NCBI GenBank assembly: GCA_003666485.1
Contig: CP032931.1
Span: forward strand, 1,364,001 to 1,428,000
Reading direction: 5' to 3'
Source: Levilactobacillus brevis
GTDB taxonomy: Bacteria > Bacillota > Bacilli > Lactobacillales > Lactobacillaceae
DNA: 64,000 nt
The notes under the pieces are model-generated. The model saw only the letters and a list, made by a program, of their open reading frames with translations, made no database searches and was not told where the DNA came from. Each line of letters opens with the position of its first letter. The first letter of the stretch is position 1. Below, one piece after another: positions 17,469-26,780 of the stretch. The position numbers and the translations under genes are program-made.

Positions 17469-18494
17469 ATGGCAGATACAGTTAAACTCCCTGAAGATAG
17501 CTTTAAGCGGATTTCCGCCGATGATCGGGCAAATCTCGATAGCGAAAAGATTGCCGCACCTTCCTTAACGTTCGCCCAAGATGCTTGGCGGCGGTTAAAG
17601 AAGAACAAGGGTGCCTGGGTATCCTTGATCGTGTTGGCCATCGTGTTCATCATGGCCTTTGGGTCCTTGGTGGTCTCACCACATGACCCCAACGCCGTGA
17701 ACCCGTCATACGCCAACTTGCCCTCAAAAATCCCTGGTGTGAACATCAACGGATTTAACGGGACACTGGTACAAGCGGGCGAACGAATCGACGCTTATAA
17801 GCAGGCTGGGGCTTCCAGCAAATTTTATATCATGGGAACCGACTACTTAGGTCGGGACCTGTTCTCTCGGGTCCTTTACGGGACACGGATCTCCTTGATC
17901 ATTGCGTTAGTGGCAACCCTGTTTGACTTAACCATCGGGGTCACGTACGGGATGTTCTCGGGCTGGAAGGGTGGTCGCGTTGACACGTTCATGCAACGGG
18001 TCATTGAGATCATCCTGTCCATCCCGAACCTGGTTGTTATCGTCCTGTTGATTTTGATTCTGAAACCCGGGATGACCTCGATCATCATCGCCATCGCGCT
18101 GACATCGTGGGTCAACATGGCCCGACTAGTCCGAGCGCAGACAATGGAAATAAAAGAGCAAGAATACATTCTCGCGGCGAGAACGCTGGGTGAGCGACCG
18201 ATGAAGATTGCCTTCAAGCATCTGTTACCGAACCTCTCCAGCGTGATCATCATCAACACGATGTTTACGATCCCCAACGCCATCTTCTTTGAAGCCACCT
18301 TATCCTACATCGGGATCGGGATTTCCTCACCACAGGCTTCACTAGGGACGTTGTTGAACGATGGGCAAAAGAACTTCCAGTTCCTGCCTTATCAAATGTG
18401 GTGGCCAGCACTGATTCTGTCCATCATCATGTTAGCCTTCAACCTCTTGGGTGATGGCTTACGGGACGCCTTTGATCCGCGGACGAAAGAGTAG
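17469..18494 (+). CDS. oppC: Oligopeptide ABC transporter permease OppC
   Basis: A 341-residue permease subunit. It has the long N-terminal cytoplasmic segment typical of OppC (about 55 residues), a first helix, an extracellular domain ending in YIMGTDYLGRDLFSRVLYG (the conserved start of the permease core), and an EAA loop near YILAARTLGERPMKIAFKHL. An AGGAGG site precedes the ATG, 11 bases after oppB. Confidence 0.9.
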   Translation: MADTVKLPEDSFKRISADDRANLDSEKIAAPSLTFAQDAWRRLKKNKGAWVSLIVLAIVFIMAFGSLVVSPHDPNAVNPSYANLPSKIPGVNINGFNGTLVQAGERIDAYKQAGASSKFYIMGTDYLGRDLFSRVLYGTRISLIIALVATLFDLTIGVTYGMFSGWKGGRVDTFMQRVIEIILSIPNLVVIVLLILILKPGMTSIIIAIALTSWVNMARLVRAQTMEIKEQEYILAARTLGERPMKIAFKHLLPNLSSVIIINTMFTIPNAIFFEATLSYIGIGISSPQASLGTLLNDGQKNFQFLPYQMWWPALILSIIMLAFNLLGDGLRDAFDPRTKE

Positions 18495-18507
18495 GTGAAC
18501 TAACGTC

Positions 18508-19608
18508 ATGGAGAACGAAAAAGATATTTTGGAAGTACGCAACCTGCAGGTTAATTTCAAAACGTATGCCGGTGACGTTAAGGCCATCCGGAACGTGAGC
18601 TTTGACCTTCGCAAAGGGGAGACCCTGGCTATCGTGGGGGAATCTGGTTCCGGTAAATCGGTAACCACCCGGACGATCATGGGCTTGAACGCCCGTAACG
18701 CTGACATTACCAGCGGGTCCATCCTGTACAAGGACCAAGACCTGTTGAAAAAGTCAGATCAAGAGATGGAAAGTATTCGGGGCCAAGACATCGCCGAAAT
18801 CTTCCAAGATCCAATGACCTCACTGGACCCGACCATGCGGATCGGTAAGCAAATCGCCGAACCCTTGATGGTCCACAAGGGCATGAAGAAGGAAAAGGCG
18901 TTGGCTCAAGCCTTGGAAATGATGAAATTAGTTGGGATTACTGATGCGGAGAACCGGATCAATGATTATCCGCACCAATTCTCAGGAGGGATGCGCCAAC
19001 GGATCGTGATTGCGATCGCGTTGATCAACTATCCCGAAATCCTGATTGCCGATGAACCAACGACCGCCTTGGACGTGACGATTCAAGCTCAGATTTTGAA
19101 CTTGATGAAGGAACTGCAAGATAAGATTTCGACGTCGATCATCTTCATTACGCATGACTTGGGTGTCGTGGCCGGCATGGCCGACCGGGTCGCCGTTATG
19201 TACGCCGGGAAGATCGTGGAATACGGGACTGTGGATGAAATCTTCTACAACCCGAAGCACCCGTACACGTGGGGGCTGTTGAGCTCTATGCCAACGTTGG
19301 ATTCCAGCGGTGACGAGTTGCCATCCATTCCAGGGACGCCACCAGACCTGTTGGATCCACCAGCAGGGGATGCCTTTGCCGCCCGGAATGCCTATGCATT
19401 GAAGATCGATACCGAACAGGAACCACCGTTCTTCAAGGTCTCCGATACCCATTACGCGGCAACCTGGTTGCTCCATCCGGATGCGCCTAAGGTGACGCCA
19501 CCAGAACAAATCGTGGCGCGCCAAAAGAAATATGCTGCGATGCAAAAAGACTTGGTTGCCAAGCAACGGCCAAGCATCCCAGTTGAGGAAGAGGAGGAAC
19601 AGCAATAA
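18508..19608 (+). CDS. oppD: Oligopeptide ABC transporter ATPase OppD
   Basis: A 366-residue ATPase. Walker A GESGSGKS (44-51), signature FSGGMRQR (about 157-164), Walker B ILIADEPTTALD, and the C-terminal oligopeptide-transporter extension (from about 255: YTWGLLSSMP) found only in OppD/F proteins. The family's C-terminal Cys cluster is absent. The Glu-rich tail (EEEEEQQ) is unusual. Its stop overlaps the start of oppF by one base. Confidence 0.92.
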   Translation: MENEKDILEVRNLQVNFKTYAGDVKAIRNVSFDLRKGETLAIVGESGSGKSVTTRTIMGLNARNADITSGSILYKDQDLLKKSDQEMESIRGQDIAEIFQDPMTSLDPTMRIGKQIAEPLMVHKGMKKEKALAQALEMMKLVGITDAENRINDYPHQFSGGMRQRIVIAIALINYPEILIADEPTTALDVTIQAQILNLMKELQDKISTSIIFITHDLGVVAGMADRVAVMYAGKIVEYGTVDEIFYNPKHPYTWGLLSSMPTLDSSGDELPSIPGTPPDLLDPPAGDAFAARNAYALKIDTEQEPPFFKVSDTHYAATWLLHPDAPKVTPPEQIVARQKKYAAMQKDLVAKQRPSIPVEEEEEQQ

Positions 19609-20567
19609 TGGATTACGAAAATGCCGAAAAAATCCTCGAGGTCAAGCACCTCAAGCAATACTTCAACGTGGGAAAGGCCGATGAGGTTCGCGCCGTTGAT
19701 GACATTTCCTTCGATATCTACAAGGGAGAAACATTTGGACTAGTTGGTGAATCTGGTTCTGGGAAGACCACGACCGGACGGGCCATCATCCATTTGTACG
19801 AGCCAACTGCTGGTGAAATCTTGTTCAACGGCAAGAACGTGGACAACTTCACAAGTAAGGACGACCAACGAGAATTCCGTCAAGACATGCAAATGATCTT
19901 CCAAGATCCGTATGCATCGTTGAATCCCCGGATGAAGGTCAAGGATATCGTGGCGGAAGGTATCGACATCAACCATTTGGCCAAGGACGACGCCGACCGG
20001 ACCAAGCAGGTGGAAGACCTGTTGGAAACGGTGGGGTTGAACAAGGACCACTCCAGTCGGTACCCCCACGAATTCTCTGGTGGGCAACGGCAACGGATCG
20101 GGATTGCCCGGGCATTAGCCGTGGATCCCAAGTTCGTGATTGCCGATGAACCGATCTCCGCTTTGGATGTGTCGATTCAAGCCCAAGTCGTTAACTTGAT
20201 GAAGAAGCTGCAACGCGAACAGGGCTTAACGTATCTGTTCATTGCCCATGACTTGTCGATGGTCAAGTACATTTCTGACCGGATCGGCGTCATGCACTAC
20301 GGCCGGATGCTAGAAATCGCCGACTCTGACGAAATCTATGCCCACCCGTTGCACGACTACACCAAGAGCCTGTTGTCAGCCGTTCCCGTTCCCGACCCAG
20401 AGTTCGAACGGACCCGGGAAGAGATTGCCTACGACGGTAGTGGTGAAAATGACGGCAAGGAACGTCAATTGGTTGAGATTGCCCCGCGTCACTGGGTACG
20501 AGCCGCTGACGATGAAATTGACATGTACACCCAACGCGCGCACGAAGCGTCGTTGATTCGCAAATAA
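19608..20567 (+). CDS. oppF: Oligopeptide ABC transporter ATPase OppF
   Basis: A 319-residue ATPase that pairs with OppD. Walker A GESGSGKT, the signature FSGGQRQR, Walker B FVIADEPISALDVS and the C-terminal extension HDYTKSLLSAVPVPDPEFER are visible. The start overlaps the oppD stop (TAATG). Last gene of the operon, followed by a strong terminator. Confidence 0.92.
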   Translation: MDYENAEKILEVKHLKQYFNVGKADEVRAVDDISFDIYKGETFGLVGESGSGKTTTGRAIIHLYEPTAGEILFNGKNVDNFTSKDDQREFRQDMQMIFQDPYASLNPRMKVKDIVAEGIDINHLAKDDADRTKQVEDLLETVGLNKDHSSRYPHEFSGGQRQRIGIARALAVDPKFVIADEPISALDVSIQAQVVNLMKKLQREQGLTYLFIAHDLSMVKYISDRIGVMHYGRMLEIADSDEIYAHPLHDYTKSLLSAVPVPDPEFERTREEIAYDGSGENDGKERQLVEIAPRHWVRAADDEIDMYTQRAHEASLIRK

Positions 20568-20581
20568 TTCAGTAGATAGAT

Positions 20582-20620
20582 GAGGACCAGCAGGAATTTT
20601 TCTTGCTGGTCCTCGTTTTT
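20582..20620 (+). terminator. Terminator of opp operon
   Basis: GAGGACCAGCAGGAA pairs with TTCTTGCTGGTCCTC and is followed by six T. Confidence 0.93.
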
Positions 20621-20648
20621 TGTGTAGCGGTAGGGCAGCGTGGTTCGT

Positions 20649-20771
20649 GCTGGCCGCCAGTCGTTGCGCGAAAATGGGCCGGAACGCGGTGGGCGGACGG
20701 ATTGCGCCGAAGGGCGGTCTCAATCCCACGGCTGAGCCCATTTTCGCTTCACTCTCGGCTACGGTAGTGTT
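20649..20771 (+). repeat. Family 1 repeat, copy 8, short form
   Basis: A 123-base version lacking both the second and third hairpins: the conserved-loop hairpin passes directly into CCCACGGCTGA. Arms GCGAAAATGGGC and GCCCATTTTCGC pair, and the conserved-loop stem is ATTG/CAAT, unlike any other copy, while the GCGGTCT loop is kept. It therefore shows which parts can be lost. Confidence 0.8.
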
Positions 20772-20886
20772 GGCCAGCGACTGCTAGCGTAGGGTGGTGA
20801 CTGGTCCTGCTGTCTTCGGGTTAACGGATGATACTATCTTGCCAAATCTGTGGTTTTCATCTGCTAGGTTTATGCCATCGTTATCC

Positions 20887-20985
20887 CTGGCCGCCTCCGA
20901 TTTACGGCGACTGCTTTCACGGCTACCAGTTTAACCAGTAGACACTGTGGAGTCGTAAAACATCCGGGCACCCTAGCCGGTAATC
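20887..20985 (+). repeat. Possible degenerate family 1 related element
   Basis: Begins with CTGGCCGCCTCCG, like the family 1 left end, followed by TTTACG...ACT and, about 50 bases on, AGTCGTAAA, which could pair. The internal conserved blocks are absent. Low-confidence remnant or third family. Confidence 0.3.
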
Positions 20986-21037
20986 GCGGTCAAAACGTTA
21001 AGGGAAGACACAACCACAGTACCTGACTAGAACCATC

Positions 21038-21230
21038 GTAGCCAGGAGCGGCGTCCCATATGAGCTCAGCCGTGGGAGTTTCCTTAGCGGAAGGACTTGC
21101 CGCTTAGGAAACTGGCGTCTTTGAGACGTGGGTTTTCGGCTCAAAGGCGAGGTGTCGAGACCGCTTTGTGGCTCGGCCCGTCCGCCCACCGCGTTCCGGC
21201 TCATATGGGACGCCGCGGAAGGCAGCCAGC
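21038..21230 (-). repeat. Family 1 structured repeat, copy 9
   Basis: Full-length reverse copy with a strongly changed arm that is still perfectly paired: GCGGCGTCCCATATGAG with CTCATATGGGACGCCGC. The clearest single case of coordinated change in both arms. It lies in the large gap before the sulfoquinovose operon. Confidence 0.88.
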
Positions 21231-21438
21231 GCCCACCATGTTGCCAGGCAGCAGGATATGATAAATTGTGCACAAGGTGACCGGTAAATAGGCTGGCATA
21301 GTTCGGTTTTTGCATAAAGGTTAGGGCTTGACTGGTTCATTGGGTGCGTCGACCTGCACCGCTTTCATAACTTGTAGACCAGCCTTTAAGCTTACATTAG
21401 GGTTACCTTAAGTTGGCGATAAGCTTTCGTAAGCAAAT

Positions 21439-21476
21439 GTGAAGATTCCTTAACATTATATTGGATTTATCTTCAC
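21439..21476. promoter_or_regulatory. Inverted repeat upstream of sulfoquinovose operon
   Basis: GTGAAGAT and ATCTTCAC form an 8-base inverted repeat 22 bases apart, about 65 bases before the first gene. A CATAAT -10 lies at 21498-21503 with no good -35, so the promoter may be activator-dependent and this may be the binding site. No regulator gene is in the operon. Confidence 0.4.
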
Positions 21477-21541
21477 AATTTTCACAAATTCAACTCGCAT
21501 AATGGGGATAGTTTCGAATTTTGAAAGGATTGGTGTCTGCT

Positions 21542-22909
21542 ATGTCTTACCATGTAATCGATCCACTGACCGGCGCCGAATACCGGTCTTATCCTGACGC
21601 AACTGATGCTGAGGTCGACCAAGCCTTGGCCACGAGCGCGCAATACTTTGAGGAACAACCAACTACCCGCTTTGAACGGGCACAACATCTCTTAAAATTC
21701 GCGCAGATTTTCGACGATCAAGCCGATAAATTTGCCGAAGAGGCGGCCCACAATATGGGGAAACTCTTTAAGGAAGGACAGGGGGAATCCCATGCGGCAG
21801 CAAATATCACCCGCTACTACGCCAACAACGGCGCGGCCTTCTTAACGCCGAAGCCTTACGTGTACGGGCCCAACGACGCGCACGCGCAATTGGAATACGC
21901 ACCGACCGGTATCATCATGAGCGTGGAGCCGTGGAACTTCCCGTACACCCAGGTGATTCGGGTGCTGGCACCGAACTACTTGGCGGGCAACCCCGTCATC
22001 TTGAAGCATGCTAGCTCCGTTGCCGGCTGCGCTGATTTGATTCAGCAGGCCGCCCGTGAGGCAGGGATGCCAGTGGGAGCCTTCCAAAACCTCTGCTTGA
22101 CCCATGACCAAGTGGCCCGCGTGATTGCGGATCCCCGGGTCCAAGGGTTGGCTGTGACTGGCTCAGAACCCGTTGGTCGGCAATTGGCTGGCTTAGCTGG
22201 GGAAAATCTGACCAAGAGTACGTTGGAACTCGGCGGCAGTGATGCTTGTCTGATCTTAGACGATGCCGAAATGGACAACGCCATTCAAGAGGCTGCTATT
22301 TCTCGGTTACGGAATTCTGGACAAACGTGTACCTCGGCCAAGCGGTTCATCGTTCGCCGGGAAGTCGCTGACGAATTTGTTGCGGGGCTTAAGCAAATCT
22401 TCACGGCCCAGGTCGTGGGTGATCCGATGGACCCCAAGACGACGTTGGCACCATTGGCGTCGAAACGCGGTCAGGAAAAGTTAGCCCAACAGGTTGATTT
22501 GGCCGTGCAAAATGGCGCCACTGCGATTGTTGCCGGTGGCCTCGTGGGCGATGCAACTGGCTTCATGCCAACGTTGCTGGGTGACATCACGCCTGACAAC
22601 CCAGCTAGCCAAGAAGAATTCTTCGGGCCGGTGGCACAGCTGTACGTGGTCGATTCCGATGACGAAGCCGTGCAGGTTGCCAACGCCACACCATTTGGAC
22701 TGGCCGGTGCCGTGTTCTCCGCTGATGAAGAACGGGCTCACCGCGTTGCTAGTCGGATGGCCACTGGCCAAGTCTTTATCAACAAGGGGTCGACCGGGAT
22801 TCCAGAACTGCCATTTGGCGGGGTCAAGAACTCGGGTTACGGCCGTGAGATGAGCGATATGGGCATCATGGAATTCATGAATGCCAAGATCGTTGTGTAT
22901 CCAAAATAA
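21542..22909 (+). CDS. Aldehyde dehydrogenase, probable sulfolactaldehyde dehydrogenase
   Basis: A 455-residue NAD(P)-dependent aldehyde dehydrogenase of the succinate-semialdehyde dehydrogenase (GabD) type. Visible are the catalytic Cys in NSGQTCTSAKRF, the general-base Glu in LELGGSD, NFPYTQVIRVLAPNYLAGNP at the cofactor site and PFGGVKNSGYGRE near the C-terminus. In the transaldolase route of sulfoquinovose breakdown, a GabD-like enzyme oxidises 3-sulfolactaldehyde to sulfolactate. Position as first gene of an operon with a transaldolase, an isomerase and a YihQ-type glycosidase supports that role here; succinate semialdehyde is the alternative substrate. I prefer the ATG at 21542 over the TTG at 21521. 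Confidence 0.72.
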   Translation: MSYHVIDPLTGAEYRSYPDATDAEVDQALATSAQYFEEQPTTRFERAQHLLKFAQIFDDQADKFAEEAAHNMGKLFKEGQGESHAAANITRYYANNGAAFLTPKPYVYGPNDAHAQLEYAPTGIIMSVEPWNFPYTQVIRVLAPNYLAGNPVILKHASSVAGCADLIQQAAREAGMPVGAFQNLCLTHDQVARVIADPRVQGLAVTGSEPVGRQLAGLAGENLTKSTLELGGSDACLILDDAEMDNAIQEAAISRLRNSGQTCTSAKRFIVRREVADEFVAGLKQIFTAQVVGDPMDPKTTLAPLASKRGQEKLAQQVDLAVQNGATAIVAGGLVGDATGFMPTLLGDITPDNPASQEEFFGPVAQLYVVDSDDEAVQVANATPFGLAGAVFSADEERAHRVASRMATGQVFINKGSTGIPELPFGGVKNSGYGREMSDMGIMEFMNAKIVVYPK

Positions 22910-22921
22910 GGAGGCGGTTGA

Positions 22922-24352
22922 ATGAGTGATAACGCCGCAAGCACCACGGAAACATTTACTGAAGAGGTTGCGCCTCGGACCACGACGCTCCGGAACAAGT
23001 TGGGCTATGCCATCGGGGATGTTGGGAACAACTTCCTGTTTGACATGGGACAACTATACTTATTGAAATACTTTACCGACGTGCTGGCACTACCGGCAGC
23101 GTTAGCCGGGACCGTCTTCTTGGTTGCCAAAGTCTGGGATGCGTTCATGGATATGAGCGTGGGGACCTGGATCGACAATCGACAAAATATCGGCCCACGG
23201 GGGAAGTATCGGCCATTTATTCTGTGGGCCGCGATTCCCTTAGCCTTATTGTTGATTGCCAACTTCTCCGTTCCCGACTTTTCGGTAACCGGCAAGATGA
23301 TCTGGGCCTACATCTCCTACATGATTTTTGGGACGGTGTACTCGATCTCAAACGTGCCATTCGGGTCAATGATTCCCACGATGACGCGAAACAGTCAGGA
23401 ACGTTCCGAACTAGCATCATTCCGGCAAGCCGGTTCCAACCTGGGGCTGATGCTGGCGACGATTGGGTTCATGCCAATCGTGAACATGTTGCCGACCGAT
23501 CATGAGGGCTACACGGTCGCCGTGATTGGGTTTGCCGTTGTCGGGGTCGCTTGCCAGTGGATTTCTTACTTCAACATCAAAGAAGTCTACAAGGAAGCAC
23601 CAAAGCCCAAGGCAACTAAGGAAGACCTGAAGAAGAGTTTCAAGGCCTTACTGAAGAACCGGCCGCTGGTCACGCTGTGTATCGTGAACCTCTTTACCTT
23701 CTCAGCCTTTAACCTCAAGCTGGCCGTGCAAGTGTACTACTGCCAGTATATTTTGAAAGATAGTACGGCTGTCTCTTACCTGGGCTTCTTTAGTATCGGG
23801 ATGGTCTTCGTCGCGGTCGCCTTGGTGCCACTGTTGACCAAGCGTTTTGACAAGAAGACCGTCTACTCGATGGGCTGCATCATCTGGGCTACCGCCGATA
23901 TTCTCGGCTTCTTCTTCGCCAGCAACACACTACTGTTGGTCATCTTCACCAGCATCGCCTACCTGGGGAATGGTTTCACGAGTGCCTTGAACTGGGCGCT
24001 GGTCTCCGACTGTGTGGAATACGGCGAATGGCAAAGTGGGATTCGTTCCGAAGGGATGGTCTACTCGGCCTTCACGTATTTCCGGAAATTATCCCAAGCC
24101 ATTGCCGGCTTCATTCCCGGGATCATCTTGACCTGGGTCGGCTACGTGCCTAACCAGCAACAGACCGCCACGGCCTTACTGGGGATCCGGGGGCTGATGT
24201 TCTTCTACTCAGCTGCCATGGCCATCATGACCGTGATCATCATGCATTACCTCTACCCACTGACCGAAAAACGTTACCACGAGGTCTTGGTCCAACTGTT
24301 GAAACGCCGCGACAAGGATGCCGTGGTCGAAGCCACTTCTGTTGAAAATTGA
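22922..24352 (+). CDS. GPH-family sugar:cation symporter, probable sulfoquinovose importer
   Basis: A 476-residue transporter of the glycoside-pentoside-hexuronide family with about twelve helices. The hallmark KLGYAIGDVGNNFLF opens the first helix and KVWDAFMDMSVGTWID (about 70-85) is the conserved GPH motif. E. coli YihO and YihP, transporters of sulfoquinovose and its glycoside, belong to the same family, so import of sulfoquinovose or sulfoquinovosyl glycerol fits the operon. It follows the dehydrogenase gene by 12 bases. No separate exporter for sulfolactate is visible. Confidence 0.72.
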   Translation: MSDNAASTTETFTEEVAPRTTTLRNKLGYAIGDVGNNFLFDMGQLYLLKYFTDVLALPAALAGTVFLVAKVWDAFMDMSVGTWIDNRQNIGPRGKYRPFILWAAIPLALLLIANFSVPDFSVTGKMIWAYISYMIFGTVYSISNVPFGSMIPTMTRNSQERSELASFRQAGSNLGLMLATIGFMPIVNMLPTDHEGYTVAVIGFAVVGVACQWISYFNIKEVYKEAPKPKATKEDLKKSFKALLKNRPLVTLCIVNLFTFSAFNLKLAVQVYYCQYILKDSTAVSYLGFFSIGMVFVAVALVPLLTKRFDKKTVYSMGCIIWATADILGFFFASNTLLLVIFTSIAYLGNGFTSALNWALVSDCVEYGEWQSGIRSEGMVYSAFTYFRKLSQAIAGFIPGIILTWVGYVPNQQQTATALLGIRGLMFFYSAAMAIMTVIIMHYLYPLTEKRYHEVLVQLLKRRDKDAVVEATSVEN

Positions 24353-24369
24353 AAGGATGTCATTGAACG

Positions 24370-25038
24370 ATGAAATATTTTTTAGATAGTGCCAAAATGG
24401 ACGAAATTACCTATGCTTACGAAAACTACGGCATCGACGGGGTCACCACGAATCCCAAGCACATTCAAGCGAGCGGCCAGCCGTTCATGGTTGCCGTGCA
24501 TAAGTTGGCGGATTTTGCGGCCGACAAGCCGGATTTTCCCATCTCCATTGAAATCAATCCGCATTTGACCGAATCAGCCGACATGATTGCCATGGCTGAA
24601 AAGATTCACGAGTTATCGGCTAACTTCGCCATCAAGATTCCAGCCACGGAAAACGGCATCATTGCCGCCCGTCATCTGGAACAAGAGGGCATCCGGACCA
24701 ACGTCACGCTGATCTTTTCCGCCGCCCAGGCCATCATGCCCGCTAAGATTGGGGCAAAGTACGCCTCACCATTCGTGAACTGGAAGGAACTCAACGGCGA
24801 AGACGGCATGGGTTACGTCAAGGACATCGCTCAGATCTACCGCAACTACGGTTATCAAACGGAAATCATCGTGGCCGCCGTTCGCAGTGGTCATCAGATC
24901 GTGGAAGCGGCCAAGGCCGGCGCCGACATCGTCACGGCCGGTTTAGACGTTTACCGTGATAGCTTCTACCACCCATACACGGATCTTGGGTTGAAACGGT
25001 TCCAAAACGCTTGGGACAACACCCCAAAGGAGGCGTAG
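24370..25038 (+). CDS. Transaldolase-family enzyme, probable sulfofructose transaldolase
   Basis: A 222-residue member of the short transaldolase / fructose-6-phosphate aldolase family. MKYFLDSAKMDEI and GVTTNP match the family start, and Lys89 in FAIKIPATENGI is the Schiff-base lysine. In the sulfo-transaldolase pathway of Bacillota, such an enzyme splits 6-deoxy-6-sulfofructose into 3-sulfolactaldehyde and passes the dihydroxyacetone unit to glyceraldehyde 3-phosphate, giving fructose 6-phosphate. This role is inferred from the neighbours; by itself it could be annotated as a generic transaldolase. RBS GAAAGGA; the next gene begins three bases after the stop. Confidence 0.72.
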   Translation: MKYFLDSAKMDEITYAYENYGIDGVTTNPKHIQASGQPFMVAVHKLADFAADKPDFPISIEINPHLTESADMIAMAEKIHELSANFAIKIPATENGIIAARHLEQEGIRTNVTLIFSAAQAIMPAKIGAKYASPFVNWKELNGEDGMGYVKDIAQIYRNYGYQTEIIVAAVRSGHQIVEAAKAGADIVTAGLDVYRDSFYHPYTDLGLKRFQNAWDNTPKEA

Positions 25039-25041
25039 GCC

Positions 25042-26367
25042 ATGAGTTTAGTTTATATTCCAGTCGTCCGGCGGAAGTTTGACGCCGAGCTGGCTCAGAA
25101 ACGCTTTGAGACCACATTGGCGACGCTACAACTGATTGCGCCCGACATCGTGGCTCCCCAAGCACCGTTGGGCGAACCCAACGAGCTGCTGGATTTCATT
25201 GAAAACTTGGCAGAAGAACCCACGGCCATCATTTTCCAGCAACTGACCTTTACCGGCCAAGAATTCGTGACTGAATTGGTCAAGCGCTACTCGGTTCCCG
25301 TCTTCTTACTGATTGAAAAAGAACCTAGCGTACACGGCTGGCTGCATCTGAACGCCATGACCGGCCTGTTGAGTACGGCCAACTACCTGCACATGCACGG
25401 CCAGGTCTACCAACAATTCATTGGTGGCGTGGACGAAGAAGCCGGCGCCAAGGCCGTACGGCAATTTATCAGCTCGGTCGATGCTTATCAAGACCTGCAA
25501 CACTTGACGGTCGGCGTGGTGGGGACGTTCCCACCTGGTTTCAACTTCTCCGGGACCAATCCGCAAGAGTTGCGTGACCAACTCGGGGTTTCGCTGAAAC
25601 ACTACAGTATCGATCAAGCCTTCAAGACGGCGGCTAAGGTCGCGCCAGCTGAATACCAAGACCAGTTGACCTACGCGCAGGAACACCTGAAGGACTTGGA
25701 TCCTGCCGACCCACGGGCCATCAAGATGGCGCAATACGTGACGGTGATGCAAGACCACGTCCACACCGATGGGCTGGGGACCTTTGCTTCCCGGTGCTGG
25801 CCAGACTTCTTTGAGAAGTTTGACAGTGCGCCCGGTGGTGTCTTCTCACAACTGACTAACCAAAAGACACCGGTGGCCGAAGAAGGCGACATCCACGGGG
25901 CCGTTTCCATGTACGCCCTGCAAGCCTTGAACGGGCATCAACAACCAGTCTTCTTGGGTGACCTGTGCCGCTTAGATGAGGCCGACAACAGTCTGACCAT
26001 TTGGCACGATTACGGCCCATACGACCTGGCCAACCCGGATTATCCGGCTACGGCGGGCGTTCACCCGAACCGCAAAATCGGCGTGAGTGTCGATGGCTCC
26101 TTGAAGCCCGGCGAGGTCACGTTACTACGGGTCCATTACGATACGGACGGCTACCATTTGATCAGCATTCACGGGAAAGCCTTGCCCGTTGAGAACCAAT
26201 ACAACGGCTTCTCCGGCAAGGTGCAGGTCGACTTACCAATCACCGAATTGGTCAACGACCTGGCCCAAAGTGGTGCCGAATCGCATTTTGCGCTGGTCTA
26301 CGGTGACTACACCACGGCCATCAAGTGGTTGGGGCAATGGCTCCGGTTACCCGTGACCCAATACTAG
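25042..26367 (+). CDS. L-fucose/L-arabinose isomerase-like protein, probable sulfoquinovose isomerase
   Basis: A 441-residue protein of the L-fucose/L-arabinose isomerase fold. Recognisable blocks are VGTFPPGFNFSG, SRCWPDFFEKF, VAEEGDIHGAVSMYALQALN (metal-site region) and a C-terminal beta domain. In the transaldolase pathway the aldose-ketose step, sulfoquinovose to sulfofructose, is done by an enzyme of this kind. Its place between transaldolase and glycosidase fits. The start has GGAGGCG, partly inside the end of the previous gene. Alternative: isomerase for another aldose. Confidence 0.68.
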   Translation: MSLVYIPVVRRKFDAELAQKRFETTLATLQLIAPDIVAPQAPLGEPNELLDFIENLAEEPTAIIFQQLTFTGQEFVTELVKRYSVPVFLLIEKEPSVHGWLHLNAMTGLLSTANYLHMHGQVYQQFIGGVDEEAGAKAVRQFISSVDAYQDLQHLTVGVVGTFPPGFNFSGTNPQELRDQLGVSLKHYSIDQAFKTAAKVAPAEYQDQLTYAQEHLKDLDPADPRAIKMAQYVTVMQDHVHTDGLGTFASRCWPDFFEKFDSAPGGVFSQLTNQKTPVAEEGDIHGAVSMYALQALNGHQQPVFLGDLCRLDEADNSLTIWHDYGPYDLANPDYPATAGVHPNRKIGVSVDGSLKPGEVTLLRVHYDTDGYHLISIHGKALPVENQYNGFSGKVQVDLPITELVNDLAQSGAESHFALVYGDYTTAIKWLGQWLRLPVTQY

Positions 26368-26377
26368 GAGGTTAGGC

Positions 26378-26780
26378 ATGCAAATCTGTTTAGACGGTGA
26401 TCACCTGAGCGTGCGCGATGCAGCGGTGACGGCGGATTGGTCCTTACGTTGGGCTCATCAGCCGGATGCCAGTCTGCACAGCACGCCCCAACACCCGGCG
26501 ATTGCGGTCGGGGAAGGGCAGAGCCAAGTCAAAATGAATCAGGGGAACTTCCAGCTCCACGATACACAGGTGGAACGGATCGATTTGCCCCACGTTAAAA
26601 AATTCGCCCACACCACGAACTCGGCGACCTTGGAACTGGCCCCGACTAGCGATAGCCCCAGTTATCTGCGGGTGACGCTCCGTTACGTGAATCAGGCCTG
26701 GCGTCTACAATTCACGGCGTTGGCAGCGAACCTCAACCGCTTCTGGTTGCGACTAGTGGCCGAACCCAGCGACCGGTTCT
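26378..26780 (+). pseudogene. yihQ: Sulfoquinovosidase (GH31, YihQ type), 5' fragment
   Basis: First 134 codons of a GH31 gene cut by an insertion sequence. It encodes the N-terminal beta-sandwich domain and ends at RFWLRLVAEPSDRF, which in E. coli YihQ runs on into the GGGEQ-type motif. After base 26780 the frame continues 14 codons into the IS and stops at 26803. The frame resumes after the IS at 28344: joined across one copy of the 8-base duplication, the two parts give a continuous 683-residue protein, close to the roughly 678 of E. coli YihQ. RBS AGGAGG. Confidence 0.9.
26773..26780. repeat. Target-site duplication, left copy
   Basis: CCGGTTCT, identical to 28336-28343 on the other side of the IS. 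Eight bases is the usual duplication for ISL3-family elements. Confidence 0.9.

Noticed and set aside
21542..22909. Plain succinate-semialdehyde dehydrogenase of GABA metabolism
   Set aside because: Sequence alone allows it, but there is no GABA transaminase nearby and the operon context favours sulfolactaldehyde.
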